A stretch of DNA of 64,000 nucleotides from Lichenicoccus sp963693035. Its GTDB lineage: Bacteria; Pseudomonadota; Alphaproteobacteria; Acetobacterales; Acetobacteraceae. The stretch covers positions 606,354 through 670,353 of the forward strand of contig CAXMMQ010000007.1 of assembly GCA_963693035.2 (NCBI GenBank). Reading direction: 5' to 3'. The stretch's first letter is position 1; each line of letters opens with the position of its first letter. Made by a program: the position numbers and the translations under genes. Of the stretch, positions 52,826 to 64,000 are shown one piece after another. The notes beneath the pieces are model-generated. The model was not told where the DNA came from, searched no databases, and saw nothing but the letters and a program-made list of their open reading frames with translations.

Positions 52826-52865
52826 GACGCGCGGGTCGTGCCGCGCGGACGTGGTCCCCGGCGTC

Positions 52866-53546
52866 TCAGGCGACGCACGGGGCGCCGACCTGAATCATCG
52901 GGTCGGCGTTCGCGAATGCATCGAGCCTGTTGCAGGCTGCCACGATCCGGTCGACGGTCGGGATGCCGTCGACCTTGATCTTGAACACGCGTGCCACTGC
53001 TTCGACGCTGGCGAGACAGATGTCCGCGATGGTCGGGCTGTCGCCATGGCAGAATGTCCCGGTCGCGGGGTTGTCGCGCAGACGCGCCTCGATGTCGGTG
53101 AAGCCGCGGGTGAACCAGGCGGTCTGCCAGGCGCGCCACGCCGCATCATCGAAGCCCGCCGCCTCCCTGAGGTATTTCCTGACCCGCGGCACGATCAGCG
53201 GATGGGTATCGCTGGCCATGGTGGCGGCGAGCGAACGCACGCGCGCCCGTCCGTGCGGGTCGTCCGGCAGCAGCGCCGGCGTCGGGTGGAGTTCCTCGAG
53301 GAATTCCAGGATCGCGACCGACTGCGTCAGCGTCGGATGCCCTGGCACCACCAGCGCCGGCAGCGCACCCTGCGGGTTGATGGCGAGGAATTGCGGCCGG
53401 AGATGCTCGCCGGCATCGATATCGACCAGGCGCTCCTGCGCCGCGAGACCCTTCAGCGCCAGTGCCACGCGCACCCGGTAGGTCGCCGACGTGCGCCAGA
53501 ACGCATAGAGGATCAGGCTCGTCCTATCGGCTGGCTGGTCGGACAT
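52866..53546 (-). CDS. Glutathione S-transferase, maleylacetoacetate isomerase-like
   Basis: A 226-residue GST of the zeta/MaiA type: LYAFWRTSATYRVRVALALKG in the thioredoxin domain, INPQGALPALV, LTQSVAILEFLEE and, in the helical domain, FCHGDSPTIADICL. Zeta GSTs use a Ser in the first motif for glutathione activation; SATYRVR supplies it. It could isomerise maleylacetoacetate in tyrosine breakdown, though no fumarylacetoacetase is nearby. It is convergent with the UrcA gene. Confidence 0.88.
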   Translation of the reverse strand: MSDQPADRTSLILYAFWRTSATYRVRVALALKGLAAQERLVDIDAGEHLRPQFLAINPQGALPALVVPGHPTLTQSVAILEFLEELHPTPALLPDDPHGRARVRSLAATMASDTHPLIVPRVRKYLREAAGFDDAAWRAWQTAWFTRGFTDIEARLRDNPATGTFCHGDSPTIADICLASVEAVARVFKIKVDGIPTVDRIVAACNRLDAFANADPMIQVGAPCVA

Positions 53547-53603
53547 GGCTGCTCTCCGGGATGGGCGCTCGGCGCGATCATGCAGCGGAGCGCAGCCGGC
53601 GGT

Positions 53604-54915
53604 CTACAGCACGAAGAAACCGACACTGGCCGTCGCCATCACGATGGTCGCGGTCCAGCCGAAGACCAGCATCGGGCGTGACAACGTCAGGCGACCCATG
53701 ATCCGCCCGTTGGCGCCCACCAGCATCATCACCGCCATCACCGGCGCCGACAGCACGCCGTTGACCACCGCGCTCCAGTACAACGCCTTGACCGGGTCCA
53801 GCGTGCTGAAGTTCAGGCCGACGCCGACCATCGTGGAGACGGCGATGGTGGCGTAGAACGACTTCGCCTGCAGCAGCCGGCGATCCAATCCCTCGCGCCA
53901 CCGGAACGCCTCCGACAGCGCATAGGCGCTCGAGCCGGCCAGCACCGGAACCGCCAGCAGGCCGGTGCCGACAATGCCCGCCGCAAACACCCAGAAGGTG
54001 GCAACGCCCGCTATCGGGCGCAGTGCTTCGGCGGCCTGCGACGAGGTCTGGATGTCAGTAACGCCATACGCATGCAGCGTGGCGGCGGTCGCGAAGATGA
54101 TGAACAGGGCCACCAGGTTCGAGACGCTCATGCCGATGACGGTGTCGAACCGGATGCGGGAGAACTGCGCCGGCGCCGCGTCCGGGGTCACGCAGAGCGG
54201 CGGCACCTTGCGGCGCGCGCGGTCCTCAACCTCAAGTGCCGCCTGCCAGAAGAACAAATAGGGGCTGATGGTCGTGCCGAGCACCGCGACCAGGGCGGTG
54301 GCGCTGGCGCCGTCGAAGCTGAGATGCGGCAGCAGGGTCGCGGCCAGCGCCGTGCCCCACGGCACATGCACGGTGAACACCACCGCAACATAGGAGAACA
54401 AGGCCAGGGTGAGCCATTTCAGCAAGCCGGAATAGACCGCGTAGCTGATGAAGATCTCGGCGACCACGCAAAGGATGCCGAACCCGGTGGTGTAGAGCCG
54501 CGAGCTGCCGCCCAGCAGCAGGCGCAGTGCGGCACCCATCGCACCCAGGTCGGCGCCCAGATTGATGGTGTTGGCGACCAGCAGCAGCAGCACCACGCTG
54601 CGCACCAGCCAGGACGGATAATGCCGGCGCAGGTTCTCGGCGATGCCACGCCCGGTGACGCAGCCGATGCGGGCGCTGATCTCCTGGATCACGATCATGA
54701 ACGGCAGGCTGAACAGCATGGTCCAGGCGAGGCCGTAGCCGAGTTGCGCGCCGACCTGGCTGTAGGTGGCAATGCCGCTCGGATCGTCGTCGGCGGCGCC
54801 CGTGATGAGACCCGGCCCGAGCCGGCGCACCATGCTCGACGGCGGTTGTGCCAAAGCCGTGTCCGGCCTGGCTGTATCGGCGAAGGCCGTGTCCGGCGAC
54901 CCCGCCTCGGGAAGG

Positions 54916-54923
<8 letters not shown>
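53604..54923 (-). CDS. NRAMP-related divalent cation transporter
   Basis: A 439-residue, 11-helix protein. GPGLITGAADDDPSGIATYSQ stands where typical NRAMPs have an Asp-Pro-Gly-Asn metal motif in helix 1, and helix 6 reads GTTISPYLFFWQ instead of the Met-Pro-His motif. This DDPSG-type branch is common in proteobacteria but its ion is not settled; Mn or Mg are possible. The start is GTG 54923, overlapping the stop of the glucosidase gene by 8 bases, so the two are translationally coupled. Confidence 0.82.
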
Positions 54924-57600
<2,677 letters not shown>

Positions 57601-57642
57601 CCCCGCATGAGGCGGGTACTGGGCCGTCCGGTCAATCGCGGA

Positions 57643-58410
57643 TCAGCGCTCGGAGAGCAATGCCCGCAGCGCTTCGGCCCGTTCCGGCCGGAAACCGGTG
57701 GCGACCACGTACAGCTCGCTGGACTCCTTGCGGCTGGCCGGCGGCTTGGCGTGGCGCACCTGGGCGAAGGCCTGCTTCATCGGCAGCAGCATGTGCTTCT
57801 CGGATCCGCCCTGGAACACCTTGGCGACGAACCCGCCGCCCTCGGCCAGCACCTGCAGCGCGAACTCCAGCGCCAGCTCGGCGAGTGCTATGATGCGCAA
57901 ATGGTCAGTGGCCGCATGGCCGGTGGTGTTGGGCGCCATGTCCGACAGCACCAGGTCGGCCGGGCCGCCGAGCAGGGCGCGCAGCCGGTCCGGCAGCCCG
58001 GGATCGCTGAAGTCGCCCTGGATGATGGTGGCGCCCGCGACCGGCTCCACCGGCAGCAGGTCCACCCCCACCACCTCGCTCGCACCGCGCTGCACCGCCA
58101 CCTGCGCCCAGCCACCGGGAGCGGCGCCGAGATCGACGATGCGCTGGCCGGGCCGGATCAGCGCGAAGCGGTCATCGAGCTCGATCAGCTTGAACGCGGC
58201 GCGCGACCGGAAACCCTGCTTGCGGGCTGCGACCACGTAGGGGTCGTTGAGTTGCCGCTGCAGCCATTTCTGCTGCGCGGTGGTGCGGCCGCGCGCGGTG
58301 CGCAGCGAGACGCTCTTGCTGCGGGTGGCGCCGATGCCGTCGATGGCGGCATCCTTTCCGGCGCCCTTGCCGCCAGTCGGACCGCCGCCGCTGCCGCCCT
58401 TGCGGTTCAT
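57643..58410 (-). CDS. rlmE: 23S rRNA 2'-O-ribose methyltransferase RlmE
   Basis: A 255-residue FtsJ/RlmE methyltransferase that modifies U2552 of 23S rRNA. The catalytic Lys-Asp-Lys-Glu set is visible in RSRAAFKLIE, LSDMAPNTTGH, VAKVFQGGSE and RKESSELYVV; the SAM loop is VDLGAAPGGWAQVA. An N-terminal Gly/Lys-rich tail of about 45 residues is typical of alphaproteobacterial members. The ATG at 58410 has AGGAGAG upstream; in-frame extensions run into the tRNA and are rejected. Confidence 0.95.
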   Translation of the reverse strand: MNRKGGSGGGPTGGKGAGKDAAIDGIGATRSKSVSLRTARGRTTAQQKWLQRQLNDPYVVAARKQGFRSRAAFKLIELDDRFALIRPGQRIVDLGAAPGGWAQVAVQRGASEVVGVDLLPVEPVAGATIIQGDFSDPGLPDRLRALLGGPADLVLSDMAPNTTGHAATDHLRIIALAELALEFALQVLAEGGGFVAKVFQGGSEKHMLLPMKQAFAQVRHAKPPASRKESSELYVVATGFRPERAEALRALLSER

Positions 58411-58608
58411 CGAGCAGCTCTCCTGCGCAGGCCGGACCGCGGGATGCGCCGGGCGTCTGCTGGCGCGAGCCCTAGCACTCCCCGGCGGTCGGCGCATCAT
58501 GGCATTCGGTGCATCCCTGGTCGGCATCCGCTGGCGACCAAGGTTGCCAGATCCCGGTCCGGATGCTAGATGCCGCCCCCCGCATGCAGTGACGTCCTGC
58601 GGGCCGCT

Positions 58609-58682
58609 TGGGGGATAGTTTAGCGGTAGAACTACCGGCTCTGACCCGGTCAGCCCTGGTTCGAATCCAGGTCCCCCAGCCA
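58609..58682 (+). tRNA. tRNA-Gln (CTG)
   Basis: A complete cloverleaf: acceptor TGGGGGA pairs with TCCCCCA, the anticodon stem ACCGG/CCGGT encloses loop CTCTGAC with anticodon CTG (reads CAG), and the T arm is CCTGG-TTCGAAT-CCAGG. A G discriminator and encoded CCA follow. The 3' flank drops in GC content, consistent with a past integration site. Confidence 0.96.
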
Positions 58683-59134
58683 AGCAACTGATTTCATTGG
58701 TCTGTCGAGCACCACCGCCCCGTTGGAGGTTTATTCCATTGGTGCACTCCAAAAGTGTCTGGATGACAACACGTCAAGATTGCGTTTTCGGAAGGATCGC
58801 CGAGGACGTTCAGATAATGGTGAAGACGGAAACTCAGCCTTTGAGGCGGCTAATACTAACTGCTTCGTCAGCGACGGGTGGGGCGTGGAGATCTGGTATG
58901 GAACCGAGATGCTCGTCTCGCCGCAGCAAAACGACAAGTTTCCTGGGGTAGCTAAAGGAGCTTCCTCCCACCGAAGGATCGCGACGGCTGATTGGACAGG
59001 ATTTCGGCTCGGTTCCGTGGTCGAGCCTGTAGAGGGCATCAATCTGCCGAACCGGCAATGCTCATCGCGGGCTAGATCAAGTGCATCGGACTACTCGCTC
59101 ACAAAAGGGGTTTTGGCCGCCCACGACCGCGCCG
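58683..59134. other. Low-GC segment after the tRNA, no recognised gene
   Basis: About 450 bp at roughly 50% GC against about two-thirds for the window. A plus-strand frame from 58723 has a protein-like stretch (SDGWGVEIWYGTEMLVSP) and a minus-strand frame covers the same bases, but neither has an RBS or a known family. It is likely foreign DNA or the decayed end of an element inserted at tRNA-Gln. Confidence 0.5.
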
Positions 59135-59671
59135 CGTATCTGGCCAATGATGCGAGGAAACCAAGATGGCGCGCGCCTGCATCAGCGACCGGGCGAGGGA
59201 AAACTGATGGGCTACCAGTGTCCGATCCTCGGGCACGTCGAGACCATAACGCGCGGCATCAGCGTGTAGGACGCGGCGGGCGGCAGGCAGGGGCTGCCCG
59301 ACGTTGAACTGGTCTATACCTGGGTGCGGCTCGCCCAGCGCGTTCCGGCCCGGATCGCGATCAGAGAGGCTCCCGACGGCATCCCGCTGGTGTCCGGCAT
59401 GACGGTCACGGTCATGGTCACCGTGACCGATCCACGCGAACGACGCGCGCTGCAACAGGCCGAGGCCGGCGCTCGACCGGACAGCTTGGGTGCCAGGCTG
59501 CGCGAACTGGTCCGGCGCCCGCAGCCACGCGCCAACTGCATCCCGGCCGACCGTCAGACAGTGGCACCGGTCGCGTCGCTCCAGGTCCCGCAGGCGCCGG
59601 TGGCCCCGACAGCCGCCGAGATCATTCCCGGTCTTGTGTCCGGCATGCGAACGACGCCCCGCCTACATTGA
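59135..59671 (+). pseudogene. HlyD/EmrA membrane-fusion protein remnant
   Basis: The segment aligns with the C-terminal third of the intact HlyD gene at 8844-9716: GAGGAAACCAAGATGGC matches the EETK region, LMGYQCPILGHVETITRGIS matches LMGYRRPVIGHVQSVTLGIS, and QGLPDVELVYTWVRLAQRVP matches the C-terminal signature. One frameshift lies near 59205 and an in-frame TAG at 59267-59269. The end is extended by about 80 unrelated residues to 59671. The N-terminal two-thirds are gone. Confidence 0.82.
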
Positions 59672-59685
59672 GCGATCCCGACTCC

Positions 59686-61146
59686 TCAGGCCCCGCCGAA
59701 ACCTTCGCCGACCATGGTCTTCGGGTCGCACACCCGGTCGAACGTCGTCTCGTCGACGTCTCCCGACGCCAGGGCCGCCTCGCGCAGCGTCGAGCCGTCC
59801 GCGTCCGCCTTTTCCGCAATTCGGGCTGCCTTTTGGTAGCCGATGACCGGGGACAGCGCGGTCACCAGCATCAGGCTGTTGCCCAGGGCGGACGCAATCC
59901 GCTCCGCGTTGAGCTGGGTTCCCTCGACCGAGTAGATGCGGAACTTCTCGCATCCGTCGGCAAGGATCGTCGCCGAGTGCAGGAAATTGTTGATGATGAT
60001 CGGACGCATGGCGTTCAGCTCGAAGTTGCCCTGGCTGCCGGCGAACGCCACCGCGCTGTCGTCGCCCAAGACCTGGATGGCGATCATGACGATCGCTTCG
60101 CACTGCGTCGGGTTGACCTTGCCGGGCATGATCGAGGATCCCGGCTCGTTCTGCGGCAGCCTGAGTTCACCAAGACCGCAGCGTGGCCCCGAGGCCAGCC
60201 AGCGCATGTCGTTGGCAATCTTCATCAGCGCCACCGCAACGCCACGCAGGGCCGCATGCGCACGCACCATGGCATCCAAACTGCCCTGCGCCATGAACTT
60301 GTTCGGAGCGGTCACGAATGGCTTGCCGGTCAGTTCTGCAATTTTTGCAGCAATCGCCTTGCTGAAACCCCTGGGAGCGTTCAGCCCGGTACCGACCGCC
60401 GTGCCGCCGACTGCCAGCTCGTACAGGCCAGGACGGCCTTCCTCGATGCTCGCCATGCAGGCGCGGATCTGCGCGGCATAGCCCGACCATTCCTGGCCCA
60501 CGGTGAGCGGCGTCGCGTCCTCGAGATGGGTGCGGCCGGTCTTGACCACCCCCATCCAGCCGGCAGCCTTGGTCTCGATCACCCTGGCCAGTGCCTCGAG
60601 CTGTGGCAGCAGCTTCGCGTCGATGGCCTCGATTGCCGCGACATGCATGGCCGAGGGGAAGGTGTCGTTCGATGACTGGCCCATATTCACATCGTCGTTC
60701 GGCCCGACCGGCTCCTGCGTGCCCAGCGTGCCGCCGAGCAACTGGATGGCCCGGTTGGACAGCACCTCGTTGACGTTCATGTTGGACTGCGTGCCGGAAC
60801 CGGTCTGCCAGACATAGAGCGGGAAATGCTCATCGAGCCTGCCGCCGATGGTCTCGTCCGCCGCGCGCACGATCGCGTCCGCCTTCCAGTCCGGCAGACG
60901 GCCCTCGTCCCGGTTGACCAGCGCGCAGGCCTTCTTGACGATGCCGTAGGCATGATAGACGGCCTTCGGCATGCGGTCGTCGCCGATCGAGAAATGCACC
61001 AGCGATCGCGCCGTCTGCGCGCCATAATATTTGTCTGCCGGAACCTCGACCGTTCCCATGGAGTCGAATTCATCGCGGGTGCCTGAAACCGGGAGTCCGA
61101 TCGGGACGTCCCTGATGCTCGGATGGTCACGCTCGGCAGCGGGCAT
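59686..61146 (-). CDS. fumC: Class II fumarate hydratase
   Basis: A 486-residue fumarase that interconverts fumarate and malate. TGSGTQSNMNVNEV, GRTHLEDATPLTVGQEW, GGTAVGTGLNAP and the superfamily signature GSSIMPGKVNPTQCE (flexible loop with the catalytic Ser) are all intact. The ATG at 61146 has AAGGAG 6 bases upstream. The first 20 residues are a short extension compared with E. coli FumC. The mqo remnant lies directly upstream on the same strand. Confidence 0.97.
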   Translation of the reverse strand: MPAAERDHPSIRDVPIGLPVSGTRDEFDSMGTVEVPADKYYGAQTARSLVHFSIGDDRMPKAVYHAYGIVKKACALVNRDEGRLPDWKADAIVRAADETIGGRLDEHFPLYVWQTGSGTQSNMNVNEVLSNRAIQLLGGTLGTQEPVGPNDDVNMGQSSNDTFPSAMHVAAIEAIDAKLLPQLEALARVIETKAAGWMGVVKTGRTHLEDATPLTVGQEWSGYAAQIRACMASIEEGRPGLYELAVGGTAVGTGLNAPRGFSKAIAAKIAELTGKPFVTAPNKFMAQGSLDAMVRAHAALRGVAVALMKIANDMRWLASGPRCGLGELRLPQNEPGSSIMPGKVNPTQCEAIVMIAIQVLGDDSAVAFAGSQGNFELNAMRPIIINNFLHSATILADGCEKFRIYSVEGTQLNAERIASALGNSLMLVTALSPVIGYQKAARIAEKADADGSTLREAALASGDVDETTFDRVCDPKTMVGEGFGGA

Positions 61147-61159
61147 GTCGATCTCCTTG

Positions 61160-61563
61160 AGGGCAACCGCTTTCAGATATTGTCGATCCTGAGGATTGCA
61201 GCGGTGTCTGCGCGCGTCTTCCTGCAGGCATCCGCATCGTCTTCAGGTCGATCCCGTAGGTCGGGATGATCGCCTTCAGACGCGGCAGCCAGGCGAACTC
61301 GGTATTGACTTCCAAGCCTTGGAAATGCCGACGCTGCCGTCCGCGCGTTGCGGCGTGTAGTTCAGCTCGCAATCTGCGGCATGGCCGGTTCCCGCATTGT
61401 TCCAGCCGTCGGAACTGTCAAGGGCGCAGTCATGCAGCGCCTCGTACATGGCGATATCGAGCGAGGGCTCGAGTTGCTTCAGCACCGTGCCGAACGTGGC
61501 TCTCATGAGCCCGGCGCCAATCAGTATGATATCGGGGCGGTCAATCTGGCTCGATACGGACAT
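61160..61563 (-). pseudogene. mqo: Malate:quinone oxidoreductase remnant with internal deletion
   Basis: From ATG 61563 about 80 residues of the MQO N-terminus remain: DIILIGAGLMRATFGTVLKQ, LEPSLDIAMYEALHDCALDS, DGWNNAGTGHAADCELNYTP, QRADGSVGISKA. The frame then shifts and the DNA continues with FAWLPRLKAIIPTYGIDLKT, which is the C-terminal end of the enzyme (LKAIIPSYG in relatives). About 380 residues between are missing. MQO oxidises malate to oxaloacetate at the membrane. Confidence 0.85.
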
Positions 61564-61585
61564 GGGCAGTGCTCCTGCGGAAGGC

Positions 61586-61972
61586 TCAGCCTGGTTTCAT
61601 GAACGGGACCACGGCATCCGGCGCCAGGATGACATAGGCTCGCCGCCACGGCTCCTCGTCGACCAGGCGCCAGCTATGTCCGGTACCGGTGGTATCCTCC
61701 GCCAGCAGTATGTCTCCCGGGTAGATCATGAACGTCTCGCCAGGAACCGTCTTGAATTCCAGGGTTCCGGCAAGCGTGATCACGAACTGGCGGATCGGTG
61801 CATCGTGTGGCGCGTAGGTCCCGCCGGACCTGTTTTGCCGGTATGAAATGCTGGCCGCGATCGCCTTGTCGCTGAGGACGTCGCCGCGCTCACCCTTGCC
61901 GAGGTCGATGCAACCCTCCTCGAACAACGAGTTGCCGTCCGAGCCGGTCCAGATGCGCACGCGTCGGATCAT
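61586..61972 (-). CDS. Cupin-domain protein
   Basis: A 128-residue single-cupin protein from ATG 61972 (AGGAGACC upstream). Motifs are partial: GTYAPHDAPIRQFVITLAGT and ETFMIYPGDILLAEDTTGTGH. Metal ligands are not fully canonical (one His in the first motif). Similar small cupins accompany many catabolic genes. A long, less GC-rich upstream region with a 9-bp inverted repeat separates it from the divergent cyoA. Confidence 0.8.
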   Translation of the reverse strand: MIRRVRIWTGSDGNSLFEEGCIDLGKGERGDVLSDKAIAASISYRQNRSGGTYAPHDAPIRQFVITLAGTLEFKTVPGETFMIYPGDILLAEDTTGTGHSWRLVDEEPWRRAYVILAPDAVVPFMKPG

Positions 61973-62415
61973 TGCATGGTCTCCTGGATCATTGCGTGCC
62001 GCACCTGTTGACTTGCGAACCATTCCACAGCGCTCTTGGCGACGCAACCTCTGGCGCAACGTCAAATCGAATTGCAGCAAGTCAAAGCAATGCAATCTTC
62101 TCTGCGCCGGGTAACACGGCAAGTATCCCCCTGGTTGTCAGGGCGATGGGACCTCAGCACGGTTCAACAAAGTAGAAAGAATAGGTCTTGGCTATAGATA
62201 GATAGCATTAGCCGACACACGGTCTTTTCTACCTGCACCCTTGTCCCTAGAGCTCGTCTATTGCAGACATGCTCGCACCCTGCGGGCAACATGGGCCTGG
62301 AGACCTTGCAAAGGCCGGCAGTGAGGTTCGCTCATGCGGCGCAACCATCGCCTCGATCTGCTGTTCGGGGTGACGTAGAGGATGGTGACTTAGAGGACGA
62401 CGGGGGGCAGATGTC
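61973..62415. other. 443-bp divergent control region of cupin and cyo genes
   Basis: No gene is supported here. GC is reduced, especially 62085-62250 (for example the TAGATAGATAGC run near 62197). It must contain the promoters of the cupin gene and of the oxidase operon. A separate inverted repeat is listed at 62008-62085. Confidence 0.55.
62008..62085. promoter_or_regulatory. Spaced inverted repeat upstream of cupin gene
   Basis: TTGACTTGC at 62008-62016 and its exact reverse complement GCAAGTCAA at 62077-62085 are 60 bases apart. Two half-sites about seven helical turns apart could bind a dimer pair or loop the DNA. Chance occurrence of a 9-base match in a 440-bp region is low but not negligible. 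Confidence 0.35.
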
Positions 62416-63333
62416 TTGACGAGTACACCGGCGGGACGACACCAACCGAGGCACCGGGCCTGGCAAATTTGCGGCGTCGGCCCGGCGTTCCTGCTGGGCG
62501 CCTGCCAGGCTTCGGTCCTGGATCCGCAGGGACCCGTCGGTGGCGCGGAGAGAACGATCCTCTTCGACAGCCTGGCCATCATGCTGGCTATTGTCGTGCC
62601 GACCATCCTGGCCACCTTCGCATTCGCATGGTGGTTCCGTGCTTCCAACAGCCGGGCTCGCTACAGGCCGGACTGGGTCTATTCCGGGCGCATCGAGCTG
62701 CTGACCTGGGGCATTCCGCTGCTCACGATCATGCTGCTCGGCGGCGTCGCGTGGATCAGCTCGCATTCCCTCGACCCGGCGGAGCCGCTCGCCTCCGACA
62801 AGCCTCCTCTCGAGGTGCAGGTCGTCTCGCTGGACTGGAAGTGGCTGTTCATCTACCCCAGGCAGCACGTCGCCAGCGTCAACCAGCTCATCATCCCGGT
62901 CGGCACTCCGGTGCATTTCTCATTGACCTCGGCGAGCGTGATGAACGCGTTCTTCGTCCCGCAGCTTGGCAGCATGATCTACACGATGAACGGCATGGCC
63001 ACCCAGCTCAACCTGCGCGCCGACAAGGAAGGAGCGTTCGCGGGCCTCTCCGCGCACTATAGCGGCGACGGGTTCTCAGACATGCATTTCCAGGTCCGTG
63101 CGCTGCCGCAGCAGGGCTTCACGGACTGGGTCGAGGCGACCCGACGTGCCGGCCCGGTGCTCGACGCCCAACGCTACGCGAGCCTGTCCAGGCAGAGCAT
63201 CAACGACCGCCCGATGACCTTCAGCAAAGCCGACCCCGCCTTGTTCCAGAATATCGTGACGCAGACGATCCCCGCTGCCGCCGGGCCGCAGAATGGCAAG
63301 CCGGACGTCGTGACATCTTCCAGGACGGAGTAA
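62416..63333 (+). CDS. cyoA: Ubiquinol oxidase subunit II
   Basis: A 305-residue lipoprotein subunit (lipobox LLGAC, Cys near residue 30) with two membrane helices (about 45-70 and 90-112) and a cupredoxin domain. SLDWKWLFIYP, FVPQLGSMIYTMNGMATQLN and AHYSGDGFSDMHFQV are typical of CyoA; the Cu-A Cys/His ligands of cytochrome c oxidases are absent, so this is a quinol oxidase. The start is TTG 62416 with GGGGGGCAG upstream. cyoB follows after 4 bases. Confidence 0.95.
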   Translation: MTSTPAGRHQPRHRAWQICGVGPAFLLGACQASVLDPQGPVGGAERTILFDSLAIMLAIVVPTILATFAFAWWFRASNSRARYRPDWVYSGRIELLTWGIPLLTIMLLGGVAWISSHSLDPAEPLASDKPPLEVQVVSLDWKWLFIYPRQHVASVNQLIIPVGTPVHFSLTSASVMNAFFVPQLGSMIYTMNGMATQLNLRADKEGAFAGLSAHYSGDGFSDMHFQVRALPQQGFTDWVEATRRAGPVLDAQRYASLSRQSINDRPMTFSKADPALFQNIVTQTIPAAAGPQNGKPDVVTSSRTE

Positions 63334-63337
63334 GAGC

Positions 63338-64000
63338 ATGCTGGGCAAGCTTTCCTGGGGCGCGGTTCCGCTCGACCAGCCGATCCCGATGGCCGCCTCG
63401 ACGGTGGTCGCGCTGGCGCTTGGCGGGATTATCCTGACTGTCGTGCTGAAGGGCTGGCTGCCCTATCTCTGGAAGGAGTGGATCACCAGCGTCGACCACA
63501 AACGGATCGGCGTCATGTACACTCTGCTCGCCATGGTCATGCTGCTGCGCGGCTTCTCCGACGCCATCATGATGCGCTCGCAGCAGGCGCTGGCGTTCCG
63601 CTCGCCGGGCTACCTGCCGCCCGAGCACTACGACCAGGTGTTTTCCGCGCACGGCACGCTGATGATTTTCTTCGTCGCCATGCCGTTCGTGATCGGCCTG
63701 ATGAACTTCGTCGTGCCGCTGCAGCTCGGTGCGCGCGACGTGGCGTTCCCGACGCTGAACTCGGTGGGTTTCTGGCTGACCGCGACCGGGGCCCTGCTGG
63801 TGAATGTCTCGCTCGTCGTCGGCGAGTTCGCCCGCACCGGCTGGCTGCCCTACCCGCCGCTGTCGGAGATCGCCTATTCGCCGGGTGTGGGCGTCGATTA
63901 CTACCTATGGGCGCTGCAGATCTCAGGCGTGGGAACCCTGTTGTCCGGCGTCAACCTGGTGACGACGATCCTGAAGATCCACGCGCCCGGCATGACCTAT
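63338..64000 (+). CDS. cyoB: Ubiquinol oxidase subunit I (3' end outside window)
   Basis: The first 221 residues of the haem-copper oxidase core subunit. WITSVDHKRIGVMYTLLAMV opens the common core, RGFSDA carries the Arg and Asp of the quinone site, and FSAHGTLMIFF the first low-spin haem His with its neighbours; the frame is open to the window edge. The ATG at 63338 has a GGAG RBS. Together with cyoA this gives a proton-pumping bo3/ba3-type terminal oxidase. Confidence 0.96.
   Translation, partial: MLGKLSWGAVPLDQPIPMAASTVVALALGGIILTVVLKGWLPYLWKEWITSVDHKRIGVMYTLLAMVMLLRGFSDAIMMRSQQALAFRSPGYLPPEHYDQVFSAHGTLMIFFVAMPFVIGLMNFVVPLQLGARDVAFPTLNSVGFWLTATGALLVNVSLVVGEFARTGWLPYPPLSEIAYSPGVGVDYYLWALQISGVGTLLSGVNLVTTILKIHAPGMTY

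Noticed and set aside
58723..59307. 194-codon plus-strand gene after the tRNA
   Set aside because: It runs through the HlyD remnant in the wrong frame, lacks an RBS and has no recognisable domain; only the low-GC segment itself is reported.

Overview
The window is a high-GC (roughly two-thirds G+C) bacterial chromosome segment whose gene content points to an alphaproteobacterium of the Acetobacteraceae. It has Hint_2-type secreted proteins with a glycine-rich N-terminus, a PQQ-type sugar/sorbosone dehydrogenase next to a small cytochrome c, a ubiquinol-oxidase operon (cyoAB), NCS2/guaB and FUSC/DUF1656/HlyD modules, and remnants of malate:quinone oxidoreductase and glyoxylate carboligase. This placement is an inference from gene families; no rRNA is present. 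One tRNA (tRNA-Gln, anticodon CTG) is seen.

Layout. 1-5.2 kb is a decaying stretch: a Hint_2 protein running off the left edge, a sulfotransferase with a shifted C-terminus, a wrecked second Hint_2 copy and a wrecked HerA-like ATPase. 5.2-9.7 kb holds a BaiN-type flavoprotein and a FUSC-DUF1656-HlyD efflux operon whose internal junction carries a 29-bp tandem repeat. 9.8-18 kb has an SDR, an aminotransferase, a gamma-glutamyltransferase-like lipoprotein, a DsbA-like protein, an OmpR-type regulator, a YkuD protein and an RsmB-family methyltransferase. 18-24 kb holds guaB divergent from a purine permease, a truncated histidine kinase and a PAS-GGDEF-EAL protein. 24-29 kb is metabolic, with two transporter/ATP-grasp remnants.

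29-32.5 kb contains the most intriguing block: a tight operon of a zinc-dehydrogenase-like protein, a PTPS/QueD-like protein lacking key catalytic residues and a GT4 glycosyltransferase, beside a RibD C-terminal-type reductase. 33-37 kb has a MetX-like hydrolase, a nonsense-broken hydrolase and an OpgH-like glucosyltransferase. 37.4-45.4 kb is one long minus-strand run for glycolate/glyoxylate use (PQQ dehydrogenase, cytochrome c, glcD, glcE, glcF, glcB, and a PanE fragment). The adjoining IclR regulator and glyoxylate carboligase are pseudogenes, so glyoxylate appears to be channelled through malate synthase G. 48.7-52.1 kb is a LytS/LytTR-type signalling cluster that includes a degenerate second kinase and a secreted cupin. 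52.4-58.4 kb holds UrcA, a GST, an NRAMP-like transporter, a GH63-like glucosidase and rlmE. 58.6-62 kb has the tRNA, a low-GC segment, an HlyD remnant, fumC, an mqo remnant and a cupin. The right edge enters a ubiquinol oxidase operon.

Two themes recur. First, pseudogenes are frequent; several keep both gene ends while the middle has been deleted. Second, two families of about 105-bp palindromic intergenic repeats sit exactly at gene ends and often supply the stop codon of the neighbouring gene.
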